64,000 nucleotides of DNA from Buddleja alternifolia (lineage: Eukaryota; Streptophyta; Magnoliopsida; Lamiales; Scrophulariaceae), in contig CM033399.1 of NCBI GenBank assembly GCA_019426215.1, positions 19,769,009 through 19,833,008 of the forward strand. The letters are read 5' to 3'. This document shows positions 32,245 to 43,281 of this stretch, piece by piece. Both the position numbers and the translations under genes were made by a program. The notes under the pieces were generated by a model. It saw only the letters and a program-made list of their open reading frames with translations. It was not told the DNA's origin and did no database searches. How positions within the stretch are numbered: the first letter of the stretch is position 1; each line of letters starts with the position of its first letter.

Positions 32245-33179
32245 TGCTTCGACCGATGGCATCAAATGCACTTGAAGAGATATGGATTATGAATTAATGC
32301 ATAACCCCCATTAGTCGGGAAGACGCCATGCATAACTCATAATCCCATCTTTTCCAAGTTTGATGGAGAGCCAGGATATCCAATATCCCCTACTTACTTA
32401 GTATTTAATGTGGGAGAATTTTTGAAAAATTAAGGTCTCACTTTGCACATTAATTTACTATGCGCATATATGGATTATAATCATGCATACATAGAAAAAC
32501 CTAGTTATTCTAACAACATGCATTTCCATGGACATTCTAGATTGATCTAAGCCAATAGATCAATCAGGGGATAGGGGTCTATTACAAATCTAATTTCTAA
32601 TAGATCTTCGGGCTCCAAGCTAGAAAAGGTCCTACCTCTAATATACACAACTCAGAAAGCACCCTATACATCATACTACCAAAATTAAAAGTACAAACTG
32701 GGGGGCAATTGCCCAATACAACCCAGATAATGCTAAAGCGGTAAAACCCTAAGTCTATGAAAGCATCCTACACAACATACATCAAAGCATGTAAGAAAAC
32801 TATTTAAGTTTATGTTGGTTTTGAGTTTAAAATCAAAAAGAAATTCAAAAACCGATTAAATCTAATTTAATTAGAAAAGATGAATTTTAATTTCAATTTT
32901 AAAAAGAAAATAAATCCAATTTATTATTTAGGAAATAAGTCAAACTTATTCCTAATTTATTTTGAAAAAATATAATCAACCTAAAATAAATCCTATTTTT
33001 TTAGTCGTCGCAAACCATAAATAAAAACTCAATTTAATTTATTATATTATTAAATCCAATTTAATATTAAAGTCAAATCCAATTTTAACTTAATTAAATC
33101 TAATTTAATATTAAGAAAAACATTTTAGGAAAAAGGGGTTATGACAAATCACGGGTCGAATTTGTCTATTAGGGTCAAA

Positions 33180-33430
33180 CCTTAATATTTATTAATTTTT
33201 ATATATATATATTTAAATATTAAAAATATAAAAATATATATATATATATATATTAATATAATGGGCCGGGACCAGTAGCTGGGCCCGGCCGAGCGCCTGT
33301 TAGGGTGCATGGAAGCGCCCAGCGCACTCGTGCTGGGCTACGGCCTAGCACGCCTAGGGCAGCTGTTGCCGCCCTAGTTCTGTCGCTGTGGTGGCGCCTA
33401 CCCCCTTTTCCTTTTTGTTTTTTTTGTTTT
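33180..33430 (-). other. TA microsatellite and GC-rich island in the leader of element D
   Basis: A TA-rich run (about 33200-33252) is followed by a GC-rich stretch (33262-33410) with inverted repeats such as GGCCGGG/CCCGGCC and TGCTGGG/CCTAGCA (one wobble). It occupies the same place in the leader as the GC island of C but shares little sequence with it. Nothing coding seen. The remainder of the leader (31820-33682) is AT-rich. Confidence 0.7.
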
Positions 33431-33682
33431 ACTAATTACACGAGCAGCGGTGATGATCGCGTGTGCTCCAAAAACACACGGTAGTGCCACCTCGATTCGC
33501 CCGGCGGCGAAAAAACATGTAATCGATTTTTAAGGCGATGAATATTTTCACGTTTCAAGGCGATGAATATTTTCAAAATTTCAAATTTAACAACGAATAT
33601 TAAACATATAAAATCAAATTTTAAAAATACAATTTTAACCAACATAATCTTAAACGTAAAAATCATCAGATCCGTTTAAGTA

Positions 33683-33695
33683 GGCTCTGATACCA
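33683..33695 (-). promoter_or_regulatory. primer-binding site of element D (initiator tRNA-Met type)
   Basis: Minus strand TGGTATCAGAGCC, one base away from the 5' LTR. Confidence 0.95.
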
Positions 33696-33696
33696 C

Positions 33697-35356
33697 TGTT
33701 AGGAGTCCTATACATGAAAACAAAGAATTGTAGCGGAAGATTCAAGGATTCCTACCGGCAGATCACAAAAATAGATCTGATGATTTTTAATGGGTTTCGT
33801 GAAAATTAAAACGAATAAAAAATACCTTTTTGATTCGTTTACTGATTCGGCAGAACAACAATCCTCCAAGGGCTCCTGTCTCTAAAGCTTCACGCGAGAC
33901 GAGCCTTCCAAAGATCCCGAAACTCCTCCTTCTTTGCAGTAGTGGACGGCTAGAGAGGAGAGAGGGGAGAGAGTTCTTTTCCTTTTTGTGTTGTGTTTCT
34001 TTCTTGTCTTAGGGTTTGTTCCACTGTAGGAGTCCTTTTAAACTCAACTAGCTTGTGAAACAAGTCGGAGGCTACTCCAACCCTAAGTGGCCGCCCCTCC
34101 TAGGGCTTCCTTGGACTGGGTGGGCTTTTAATTGGCTTGTCTAATTTCTAGCCCATCTGTATATATTTAATTTAAATCCAATTTAAATATAATATATACT
34201 ATTAAGTATTAATTAATTCCTTTTAATTATTATAGTAATTAAATAATTTAATTTAATCTAATCAAATTAAATATTTAATTAATTGATTTAATCTAATTAA
34301 ATCAATCAGTCCATTTAATTCTTTCTAAAAGATTTACACAAAACGATACATCCCGTTCGTTTCTTATAGCGCGACTCTTTAGGTTCGTCTCAATTGGCAA
34401 AGGGAGGAATTACCTAAGGATGTGAGTGTCACCTAGCCAGTCCCGTGGACTCACATCGTAACCCAATTGAATACGAAATGAATGAATCATTTTACGAACC
34501 TCTTGATCATAAGTGTCGTATGAGTATAAGCCCTTCACTGACGTATCCCGATCAAGTAAGAGTCATGGAAAATGTCAAACTCACTAAACTTGATATTGTG
34601 CATTAGATTATAGCATAATGAAATTACTAAACTACCCTCAGTGTCCCACATGAGTTAGTTGTTATGCTTTGGCCAAAGACTTTATAATTTCATTAGCCTA
34701 TAATCACACAGGATACTTACTCGTTTACTATCGAGACAGTGAATCCCATCTTGGCGATCACTTATCAACTGCTACATGTCTCATTGATATCGCACTTCGA
34801 GGTCGACCCCACCGATGGGTGATATGGGCCTAACTACTCTGGTAACAGATCCAATAATACAAGTACATTAATCATGAACCCTAAGGTCTAAGGCTCACGC
34901 ATACTATTACGATCAGTAATCCAATAATTGACAGTCACTGAGTAAATACCCATGTGATCGGATTACTACGAGTCGTGTTCGAATAAGTCAATTCCATTGA
35001 CATATCTATGATACTTGCTCCCACTATCCCTATAGTGTTCGACTGGCACTCATCGTCAGAGCATGTGTCATACAAGTCGAATCTTAATGCCCAATTAAGA
35101 TTCTTTGACTTGCGAACCCTTTTAAGTGATAAGGTGTAAGACTCTTCCCATGCCACGTCTTTATTCCATAAAGGGAAAAGAGTCAAACCTTTATTCACAT
35201 GGACTATATGTTCAATACTTATTTAGATGCCATAAAGATTTATATGAACAAAATACAGATGTCTTTATTAATATCATTTTAATAGTTTGTACAACATAAT
35301 AAAATACCCTAATCTAACTATTTGTCCTCATTAGCATCTAGGGCATATACCTAACA
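33697..35356 (-). repeat. 5' LTR of element D (1660 bp)
   Basis: On the minus strand TGTTAGGTATATGCCC ... GACTCCTAACA. Contains CTTTGGCCAAAG (34668-34679) and the GCGCGACTCTTTAGG block on the plus strand (about 34370). Pairs with 24696-26280. Confidence 0.93.
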
Positions 35357-36189
35357 CAATAATCCCCCGAGCCATTTACGACTCGCCTGAGGATGGGCCA
35401 CCCCATAATCCCTCCAATAATATCGAGAGAGGTTGAGGACCTACAAATGGTCCTCCCCCTCCCATTACGGTTATGGATTGAGATTGTGAACAAACAAGAG
35501 GCGACCGTGCCTCATTAAGAAGTGACTGCTGGTAATACGAACTATGTGACTCATGTAATCAAACAAGGGCAGTCATGCCCCATTAAAAGAGTGACTGCTG
35601 GTATCATGAACCATGTCACCCATCCAACTAAGTAAATATAATGCAAAAATTCCTCGCTGCCCCAAGTGTTGTTATAACCAAACACTAAGGGGATAAAGAG
35701 AAAAGCAGTGACTAAGCCCCCTAAAATGAATTCCAACACTCATTAGTCAAGGCACCACGTGCTAATTATGTTGGTACTACTTGAACGACTACTCTCCAAA
35801 GGGAAGAATAGTAAGTGAGTAGTAGCATGAAATATACCAGCCGCCTATTAAAGAACTAACTAGTCAATAGCGGGTTACTAAGTACCCACATATATAATTA
35901 TCCAACACCCCCCCCCCCCCCCGATCCTCAACATGTGGGTAGACAATGAACAAATGTCAGAAAGAATAAAAATTTTCTAACTCCCTTGATATGGTCACTT
36001 ACTCCTAAACTTGACCAGCACAATTAAGGAATAGGGGGCATGCGGGGAAAAAATATAGCCAAGTAGCTAATTGATAAATCATGCAAAAATCACCAGTAGT
36101 GAAAACAAGCAAATAGTCTTACAAAAAAAGTAAAGTACTATAAACAAGTTATAGAGGCTGAGTAACTATGTCAAGGCAACTCGTACATC
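35357..36189 (+). other. Tat gypsy 3' non-coding region
   Basis: Continues from 24695 after element D. No ORF. Two imperfect 69-bp tandem copies starting CAAACAAG (35491-35559 and about 35560-35628), each with GTGACTGCTGGTA, and a run of about 16 C near 35908-35923. Such tandem repeats are common in the 3' untranslated part of Tat-lineage elements. Confidence 0.65.
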
Positions 36190-36798
36190 TAACTAGCCCC
36201 ACTGACTAGTCCTCCTGAGGAGGGCCGCCACCACGTCCACTGGCGGGAGGCACATCATCCTCATCGCCATCATCGGCCACTCCCTTATACAACCATAGAA
36301 AGTCATCTTGGGGATAGGTACCGCTCTTGCGGAGAGCCCGATGACATGGGCGAACCGTTTTTCCCATAAAGTCGAGGGGGATGGCGTATGCCTTTTTGTT
36401 GCACTCGTTGATGAACTCGGTGCTCGGCCTGAAATCATTCACGATTGACTCCTGGTATTCAGCTAACTCCTGTATACCAGCCGATGACCCAAGAAAGCTT
36501 TGTCCAGTGGAGGCCTCTTCATCAAACCTTTCACAGCCTCATTGCACTTTGCCTCCCACTCCGCGGCTGCCTCCTCAACCTTAGAAGATTTTGAAAGAAG
36601 CTTTTCGTTCTTCTGTGAATAGCTCTTCAATTTCTCCGTGAAGTGGTCATACCTCTAACGGGGGTGATGAGATAGTTGGATCAGCTGAAAAGGCAAAGTC
36701 AAGTATGCTTTAAAGGGCTTATGATCAATAGAGGGGAAATACAAAGCAACAATGCAACAATAGAACTAGGCTTACCCGGCCTTCGCCCGCAGAAATCT
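36190..36798 (-). pseudogene. antisense extra gene of the Tat element, 3' part with an intron
   Basis: Minus strand, continuing from 38711 after removal of the solo LTR: the frame DEEI joins SAGEGR, then a typical small intron at 36775-36685 (GTAAGC ... TTTTCAG, 91 bp, phase 0), then LIQLSHHPR-stop-RYDHFTEKLKSYSQKNEKLLS, a Lys/Glu-rich helical stretch (EEAAAEWEAKCNEAV), and after one frame change QELAEYQESIVNDFRPSTEFI ... DDVPPASGRGGGPPQED-stop near 36209. Extra antisense ORFs between pol and the 3' LTR are known in Tat elements. At least one stop and one frameshift: dead. Function unknown. Confidence 0.65.
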
Positions 36799-38710
36799 TG
36801 ACACGCTAAAAGCTAACGTGCTTGGTAGCAAGTGCACTAGTCGTGTGTAGTAATAAATGGATTGTAAGTCCGGATTGTCGAACCTCAAGAACTTGAATTC
36901 TAGTTTAAGATTTGTAATGAAGTGAATAAACAAAGTAAGAATAAATTCAAATAAAATTTGTAAAGAACAAGAACAAAGATGAGCAAGTGATTTAAAACCA
37001 ATTATAAAGGGAGACTAAGGCACATGCTAGGTTCAAATTGATCAAATATACTTATAAAGGTTCTTGCTGAAGGATTACACTTATATTGTTATGGTGAGAG
37101 CTCCGAGGGTAGAGAATAACCGATGTCTCGCGTATAAACTCCTATGCTTAGATCGTGATTTCCCAAATATTCCTATCCGAAAATCTAACCACTAAACATG
37201 CATTAACGTACTAGAGTTCACTCGATTAGAATCGAACAACTTCACCCGGGAATCTTTACCTATGTCTAGGGCAATTCCTCATTAGTTGCGGGTCATGATG
37301 TGAATTTCTTGCACCCTAAGTTAATTTCCTCCCGAAATATCAACCTAGGCATAAGATTCTAACATATAGTGATCAAGTATATGCAAGATAGGTAAAAACA
37401 CAAATTCACATCACATAACAATATAAGTATAACCTCAACAATCATCTATTATAAGCATATATCACAATTTGACCTTACATGGCCTTAGTCTTATGAATTT
37501 AGTTCATGATAGATATTATGAAAAACAATAATGATTAAATACACGTGTTCATAGACATGAATGAAATGAAAAGGCTATAAAAACTCCCTCTAATGTGATA
37601 GATGATGGCCCTTTGATTGGAGCTTCAATTCCTAGCTTTCTCCTCTTAGAATGATGAAGAATGGTGATGAATGAAGATTGAGGACCGGTTCCTCCTCCTC
37701 CTCTCCTCCAAGAATCTGAAATTGATAGTGAATCATGAAGAGTATGGGTTCCCCCTCCTTTTATAGCCAAAATTCCACTAAAGTATGCATTAAGAATTCC
37801 CATTAAAGTTCCCCAATGAGAATTCCACCTAAGGTGATGCTTAAAGTTTGGCTTTTAAGATTCCAACCAGCTAAAAAATGCTGAACTTTCGGCCCTTAAG
37901 CATTCCACCAAGCATAACCATGTGAAAACTTCAACAAAACACATGCATGCTGCCATTTTCTTGTTTTCCAGCGCAATCTTAGTACTTTCCTCATAACCTT
38001 CTCCAAAGATCTCCAAATTGGATGATTCAAGTCCCCATGTGCAGATACGACATAGATCTACAACTTTGCAGAAGGACACTTTGTCCAATTTGGTTTCTAA
38101 GTATACCTAAATTACGTTTCAACATGGAGGTTGTTTCTGATTTGGCGCCCATAAAGTAAATCTACCAAGAAACACACTTATGACAACCCCTCAACACATG
38201 TGCTGAATTATGGCCAAAAGTGATTCCTACCCATCATATAATGCTGGAATTTAGGCTGAAAAGGAGTAACATTCGGACTATCCATGCCTAGGCATGACTA
38301 GGAGGGCGCTGGGGCGTATCCTGGCACATGTACTTCTCTGTTCGGCGCAACAATCGTATTTCCTTCACAATTCTCTCTATAGACCTCCGATTTGGATTTT
38401 TCAAGTTCCCATTTGAAGCTAAGACATACGTCTAAAACGTTTTAGAAGGAAACGTTGTCTAATTCGGTCTCGAAATGTACGGCAATATCGCTTGAATGTG
38501 ATAGGAGATGCATAAACCGCCTAGGTGTTGAAAAACATGCTTGAACTTGTTTTGTACATCGTTTTTCTTCCCTTTTATTTATGTATTCTCATTATTACCT
38601 GTATTCACTTAACACACCTATTAAATGCAAATGTGACATGATTTAGACAATAAGTGGATCTAAATCATAAGAATTACGGGCTTAAATACACGTAAAAACA
38701 CCTCTTATCA
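36799..38710 (-). mobile_element. Athila/Tat-like solo LTR (1912 bp)
   Basis: Flanked by a perfect AATCT duplication (36794-36798 and 38711-38715). Read on the minus strand it starts TGATAAGAGGTG and ends GCGTGTCA, matching the ends of element B's LTR (TGATAAG...GTGTCA). Near its plus-strand start, AAGTGCACTAGTCGTGTGTA corresponds to the reversed end of B's LTR. No internal region. It splits the antisense gene of the gypsy host. Confidence 0.9.
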
Positions 38711-40100
38711 AATCTCTTCATCAATTTGATCCGCCGGTAACATATGCAAATGCTGGGAGTCAAAATCAGTCACCGCTAGACTTGATATCGTACATGGGGT
38801 GGAGAAATCACTAGTATCCCAAAAGGAATGAATGTTGGGGTCGCGGTTTTCCCCAAAATTGAATAAACCCTTGCCACGACCCGGGGTACCCCCGCTCACG
38901 GGAGAGGCACCCCGATTGCGCTTCGGGAGTGGAGGAGTCCGGATATATGCAAGCTCTAGGGAGCGGTCTTGGGCCTCCACTGTGCCCTCCTCCTCTACTG
39001 GTGCTTTCTCTTTAAGAGTCTTGGAGGAAGCCTCGACAACGGGGTCATGAAGGCCCCTGGTAGACAACCTTGACATCATAACATCAAATCCAAGGGACCC
39101 ATCTCCACAAAAACCGGTGATAAAGCCAGCACCCCTTGGTTGGATTTCTTGCCCTTTGCAGGAGGGCGAGCTGGCTCAGTGCGAAAGGCTGGTCGCCCTC
39201 CATCGGGAGTGGGGGCATCTACTGAAGCCTTAGAGCGCCTCCTAGCTCCTGATACGAATCATCCTGACAAATAAAGTACAGGCGTTAGAATATGCTCATC
39301 ACTTCATATAAATATAACAATCATAAAAGGCATTGCTAAGTAAAATAAAAGGAAATACCTCTGCGGTATATCGTCCTAATATCATAGCGGGTCTCAAACA
39401 GCCCCGCCCCCAGGAAATTCAACCGCAGTTGATGGTGGGTATCAGTGAGCTTGTGAGGGGCAATCTTCTGGCACCATTGCTTGGGCGTCCGGATATATGC
39501 AGGCTCTAGATGGGAAAATAAAAGAACTTATTTTTCCAATTACCATTTGAATTGACTTTCTGCGATAAAAACCTATATGAAGAAGTTGGGTAGAAGGCAC
39601 GAATGCCCCCCCTGGCTCATCCGAACATCGAAAAAGGCCTGAAAGGCCTCAAGGCTCACAGTTAACTTGTACTCCCGTAAACGCCTTACGAAGCCCTCGA
39701 ATTGGGCGAAGCTGTTGGGTGACAACTGACTAATACACGCTTGCTAGTGTGTCAAGATCAGCCCTAGTAAGGGGTCGCAGGATAAGCTGAAGCCCATGCG
39801 AAAGAACTCCAAGTAAATGGTAGCATAACCCCTTGGGGGATTCCAGATTCGGTCATCCAACTTGGACTTCACCACTCTAATATCTGGTGGGAAATCGTCA
39901 AAGAGCGATCGTAGCTCACTGTCTGTAATGGTGGAAGAACAAGTGATTAGATCTGTCTTGCGATCCTGCGAAGATCTCCCACTTTGGGCATCTTTCTTCC
40001 ACTACCCAAATTCTCCATAGTCACTCGCTAGTGACACCAAGTCTTCGCTCCCTGAGCTACTATCACTAGACGACGATGACGAACGCACAACTCCTGAAAA
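38711..40100 (-). pseudogene. antisense extra gene of the Tat element, 5' part (gypsy-type transposon domain)
   Basis: Minus strand. From about 40090 a Ser/Asp-rich start leads to FDDFPPDIRVVKSKLDDR, NPPRGYATIYLEFFRMGFSLS and QLSPNSFAQFEGFVRRLREYKL, which resembles the plant 'putative gypsy type transposon' domain (Pfam family Transposase_28), with a stop (TAG) after GLILTH. A further piece, WCQKIAPHKLTDTHHQLRLNFLG, lies at about 39480-39380, probably a separate exon. Then 39079-38708 is open (RDPNIHSFWDTSDFST ... LPADQIDEEI) up to the solo LTR. Exon limits are uncertain. In these proteins the domain precedes an acidic and a helical part, as here. Confidence 0.65.
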
Positions 40101-40644
40101 TAAAGGATCATAAGTCACGCAACGGAACTACAACAGTAAGGGGCGAACAAATCCAAGAAAAAAAGCCAAGTGCTCCCCGCGAGGAACCGCGAGGCATCAC
40201 GGTGCCTCGCGGTCACCGCGGGGCACGGAGACTGCGAGGCCCCTCGTGGCCTTCCCCAGGTCTCAAAGGCTTATTTTACCCAGGACGAATCAAGGAATTA
40301 CCCCGGGTCCAAGGGTTGCTCTTGATTTACCATTCACATGCACAAAACCCCACTATGCGACCAAGAATGAAGGGAGGAGGAAGAAAGCATACCTTTTCCA
40401 AGATTGTCTTTGGCCATTGCTAAGCAAGTGGGAACCTCCTAGAGAGTGTTTTTCACAAGAGGAAAGTTTGCAAGAGGTGAAATTATGAAAGTAAGGTGAA
40501 AGTGAAAAGACTCTCACCTACCCCCCACTTAAATAAAGGTAGGTGGAGAAGCCTTGAAGGCCTTCACCCCAGTGCAAATTAGACTAAGCAGTTTAATGAG
40601 TGTAGTATAGTTCTCACTCCCGGATTCAACATCCGATAGAACCT
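40101..40644 (+). other. Tat gypsy region upstream of the 3' LTR
   Basis: No supported gene. A GC-rich segment at about 40176-40252 contains a perfect 10-bp hairpin (40187-40196/40203-40212, 6-nt loop) rich in CGCGG. It could belong to the 5' flank of the antisense gene. Confidence 0.5.
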
Positions 40645-40660
40645 GGGAGTGGGGGGCATT
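40645..40660 (+). promoter_or_regulatory. polypurine tract of the Tat gypsy element
   Basis: GGGAGTGGGGGGCATT immediately before the LTR start. Confidence 0.75.
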
Positions 40661-40661
40661 A

Positions 40662-41131
40662 TGATGTGCACCAAAATATACCTAAGGGCACTATGGTAAT
40701 TACATGTGTCCCCAAGCCGGGTTGGGTCGCCACCCGCCGGTGAGGATCCGTGGATAACCCGCCATACGAGCCCAAAAAGGGTGGAAGACCCACCAAAGAT
40801 AATTGGGTCTTATTATTAGTCTAAAAGACCATAATATCAAGGAGACTAAACCTGATGAGTTATTAATTAAATTAGGCCCATGAACTGTAGCCAACCGCCG
40901 GCTCCCTATAAATACCTTAGAAGAGCTGGGAGAGGCTTATTATCTACTCCCCCAGTAAAAATTCACTGGCTATTGAGAGTAACCTCACAAAAGAACTACG
41001 AACTGACTTGATCCCACATACCTTCGTTACGTAGACAACTCGAAATAACCGAGTGCAGTCTATAATTTAACTAACCCTTAGCTTAGTTTGTCGTGAGTTG
41101 AATCGGTTCCCTTACTCTATGTGGTCCATCA
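40662..41131 (+). repeat. 3' LTR of the Tat gypsy element (470 bp)
   Basis: Starts TGATGTGCACC after the purine tract; the right end is placed at GGTCCATCA because TGATG...CATCA makes a perfect 5-bp terminal inverted repeat. No second LTR or target duplication is in the window to confirm it, so the right end could be a few bases off (a CA also occurs at 41138 and 41142). Confidence 0.7.
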
Positions 41132-41208
41132 TGTGACAATCAATGTCTGACGATTTTTACCATCTTCAAAATTAAAAACAATGAACTATTATAAAAGTAG
41201 ATAAACAA

Positions 41209-41412
41209 TCTGTACATTTGTTGAAGTCGTATTCATGATCTCCAAAGATTTTGATTATACTAAGTTAGTTGATTGCTGCATTTGACATAATGTAAATGAC
41301 TCATTGACAACTTGTACATTTGTTGAAGTCGTATTCATGATCTCCAAAGATTTTGATTATACTAAATTACTTGATTGCTGCATTTGACATAATGTAAATG
41401 ACTCATTGAGAA
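41209..41412 (+). repeat. 102-bp tandem duplication
   Basis: Two head-to-tail copies (about 41209-41310 and 41311-41412) of TGTACATTTGTTGAAGTCG...GACTCATTGA, differing at a few positions. In AT-rich DNA just beyond the gypsy LTR; probably host intergenic sequence. Confidence 0.92.
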
Positions 41413-42372
41413 CTTGTTTCCTAAAGCAATAATTTTTCCACGCACTACAAAATCAACAATTAATTAATTGATATGCTAGATAATTAATCAACTGTAGTCT
41501 ATATTAGTACATTAAGATATGATACTCGTATCGTAAGGCTTGAATGCCTAAAGTATTACGAACTTAATTGATATGGTTGGGAGGAGTATGTGTCTGTAAT
41601 GAGTATCTAGTGGCCACATGGAAGGCTAGTGGCAGTCTATTTCTACAACCATTTCCAATTCCCTGGGCTTAAATGGTCCCTCAAAAGCAACTGATCATGT
41701 TTGTTCTTAACTACTTGTCATTCAACAAGTTCATTTTTGTTGTCACATATAAATAAATAATTGAAAATGAAATCCATCTCGATAATCATTTTAGCACATT
41801 TAATTGTATAAAATGTAAAGGAATTGACATATTCATAGATGGATTCTGCGTTGGATTGAGTCCTACTAGATCTCTAAATTATTTTCATGGGTGAATCAGA
41901 TCCACATTCTTTCAAGTCAATTACTATATATAATTAAGAAAAAGCATTAGATTCTATTCTAACATAAAACTAAAAATAGTACATGAACATAATGATTTGA
42001 GTAGCTAGGGGGACAATTTTGGTGGGTCAATAATGGCTGTTCTGTTGACACTTAACCAAGTATAACATATTAAATCTGAAATTATATAATCAGCAAAGGA
42101 GGAATTATGTACGTATCATTGGAATTCTCTTTTTGTCACGGATTTGTCAAATAATTTGAGAGGTTGAAATATATAACAATCTATTAATGATTTAAATATG
42201 ATTTTTCAAATTTTCTTATTTTCATTATTTATCATGGCATGTAGGTAACGAAACCGTTTCTGAAATTGTCCTATTATAGTTGGCACACGCATATACATAT
42301 ATTTTGAAATATTATTAGCATATATAATTAAGAATATAAAAATCATGTATAACTCCTCTTAGCAGTCACTCA
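41413..42372. other. AT-rich intergenic DNA
   Basis: No ORF, RNA gene or recognised repeat seen. Confidence 0.5.
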
Positions 42373-43226
42373 GGCCTTGTTTGTTTATGCAATATCTTGG
42401 ATCACAAAATCCTAAAAAATCATAAAACAAACTATTTTCATCTAAATTTTTCAACTTAACTTTTTCAATCTTGTATATAATAACTACCTATCACTCACTA
42501 TATCTATCAATTCATACAATTATCAATCAAAATCATTTACTCCAATCATTATCTCTTTTCTTTTTTATACTTTACAATTTTTAAATTATATTTAATTATT
42601 TCTTTATTAACATGATCATTATATAAATAACTAACTTAATCATTCAATACATCATACATCAACCTATCACCATTACAAAAAAAATTATTATTGCTCATGT
42701 CAATATGTCATGGTGAAAAGTCCATTTGCCATGGTTAAAATCAATTGACCACGGCTTTGCTACGACTTTGGCCGTGGTATTTGCAAGCATGGCCAAAACA
42801 TTTACCATAGCTTATAGTCATGGTCAATGTTTTGTTCATTGTAAAAACCATGACTTTTAGCCATGGTAAAAAAGTGATAAGTTAACATTTCTTCCACCAT
42901 GGCTAGATAGTGCTTAAAATAGTTAGCATTCTTTTTCACCATGACTAACTTTAGTGTGACTATATGAAACATCTACCACAGCCAATCTAGCCATGGGCTT
43001 AGATCGTTATAGACCACGATTATAAGCCATGACATATATTTTCATTGCCAATACTTAATTTTCTTGTTGTGCACCATTAATTTGACACATTTTACAACTT
43101 TCAACCATTTTTTAAAAATATAAACAAAGACAACACACATCACATTATTTTTACACGAATTTCTGTAGTACACATTCCTCGAAAAAATTTCAAAATTTTA
43201 ATTCAACAACATAAACAAACATAGCC
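42373..43226. mobile_element. TIR element (MITE, PIF/Harbinger-like?), split by a CACTA insertion
   Basis: Left end GGCCTTGTTTGTTTATG, right end (reverse complement) GGCTATGTTTGTTTATG, 15 of 17 matching, flanked by a 3-bp TCA on each side (42370-42372 and 43227-43229). About 450 bp without the nested CACTA element. GGCCTTGTTTG-type ends with 3-bp duplications fit PIF/Harbinger MITEs, though TCA is not the usual TWA target. No transposase. Confidence 0.6.
42671..43071. mobile_element. non-autonomous CACTA (En/Spm) derivative, 401 bp
   Basis: Ends CATTACAAAAAAA and, on the other strand, CACAACAAGAAAA, variants of the CACTACAAGAAAA terminus. Flanked by CAC on both sides (42668-42670 and 43072-43074), the 3-bp duplication expected for CACTA elements. 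Inside, the motif CCATGG or GCCATGG and its variants recurs in both orientations about every 20-40 bp, like the subterminal transposase-binding repeats of this superfamily. No coding capacity. Confidence 0.78.
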
Positions 43227-43281
43227 TCAGCTTGTAGATATGTGGAGAATCACGAGGCCATCAATGTAATAGTATTATAGT

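Larger units (their letters stand above)
24696..35356 (-). mobile_element. Copia element D, complete ends, with nested solo LTR
   Basis: Bounded by TGTTAGGAATCC and ACCTAACA and by a perfect 5-bp duplication CAATA (24691-24695 and 35357-35361). On the minus strand it reads 5' LTR (33697-35356), PBS, 1.86-kb leader, gag, PR, INT, RT, RNase H, PPT, 3' LTR (24696-26280). About 9.0 kb without the nested solo LTR. Protein blocks and LTR blocks match elements A and C. Frameshifts divide gag-pol into many pieces but key active-site residues are mostly intact. Confidence 0.92.
5299..41131 (+). mobile_element. Tat-type Ty3/gypsy element (host of the nest), 5' part outside the window
   Basis: One old gypsy element split into pieces at 5299-6471, 11982-12132, 23145-24695, 35357-36798 and 38711-41131. 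Removing the nested insertions, each bounded by matching target-site duplications, joins RT, RNase H, an extra archaeal-type RNase H, integrase, a long 3' non-coding region with an antisense extra gene, a PPT and a 470-bp LTR. The second RNase H and the antisense extra ORF are hallmarks of the Tat lineage. All coding parts contain stops or frameshifts. The 5' LTR, gag, protease and the start of RT lie to the left, beyond element A. Confidence 0.88.

Noticed and set aside
36190..40100. Host gene or functional transposase on the minus strand
   Set aside because: Its place between integrase and the 3' LTR of a Tat element and its resemblance to gypsy-type transposon proteins fit an element-borne extra ORF; stops and a frameshift exclude function.
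40076..40488. 115- and 80-codon plus ORFs near the Tat 3' LTR
   Set aside because: Opposite to the antisense gene region and without recognisable domains; likely shadows.
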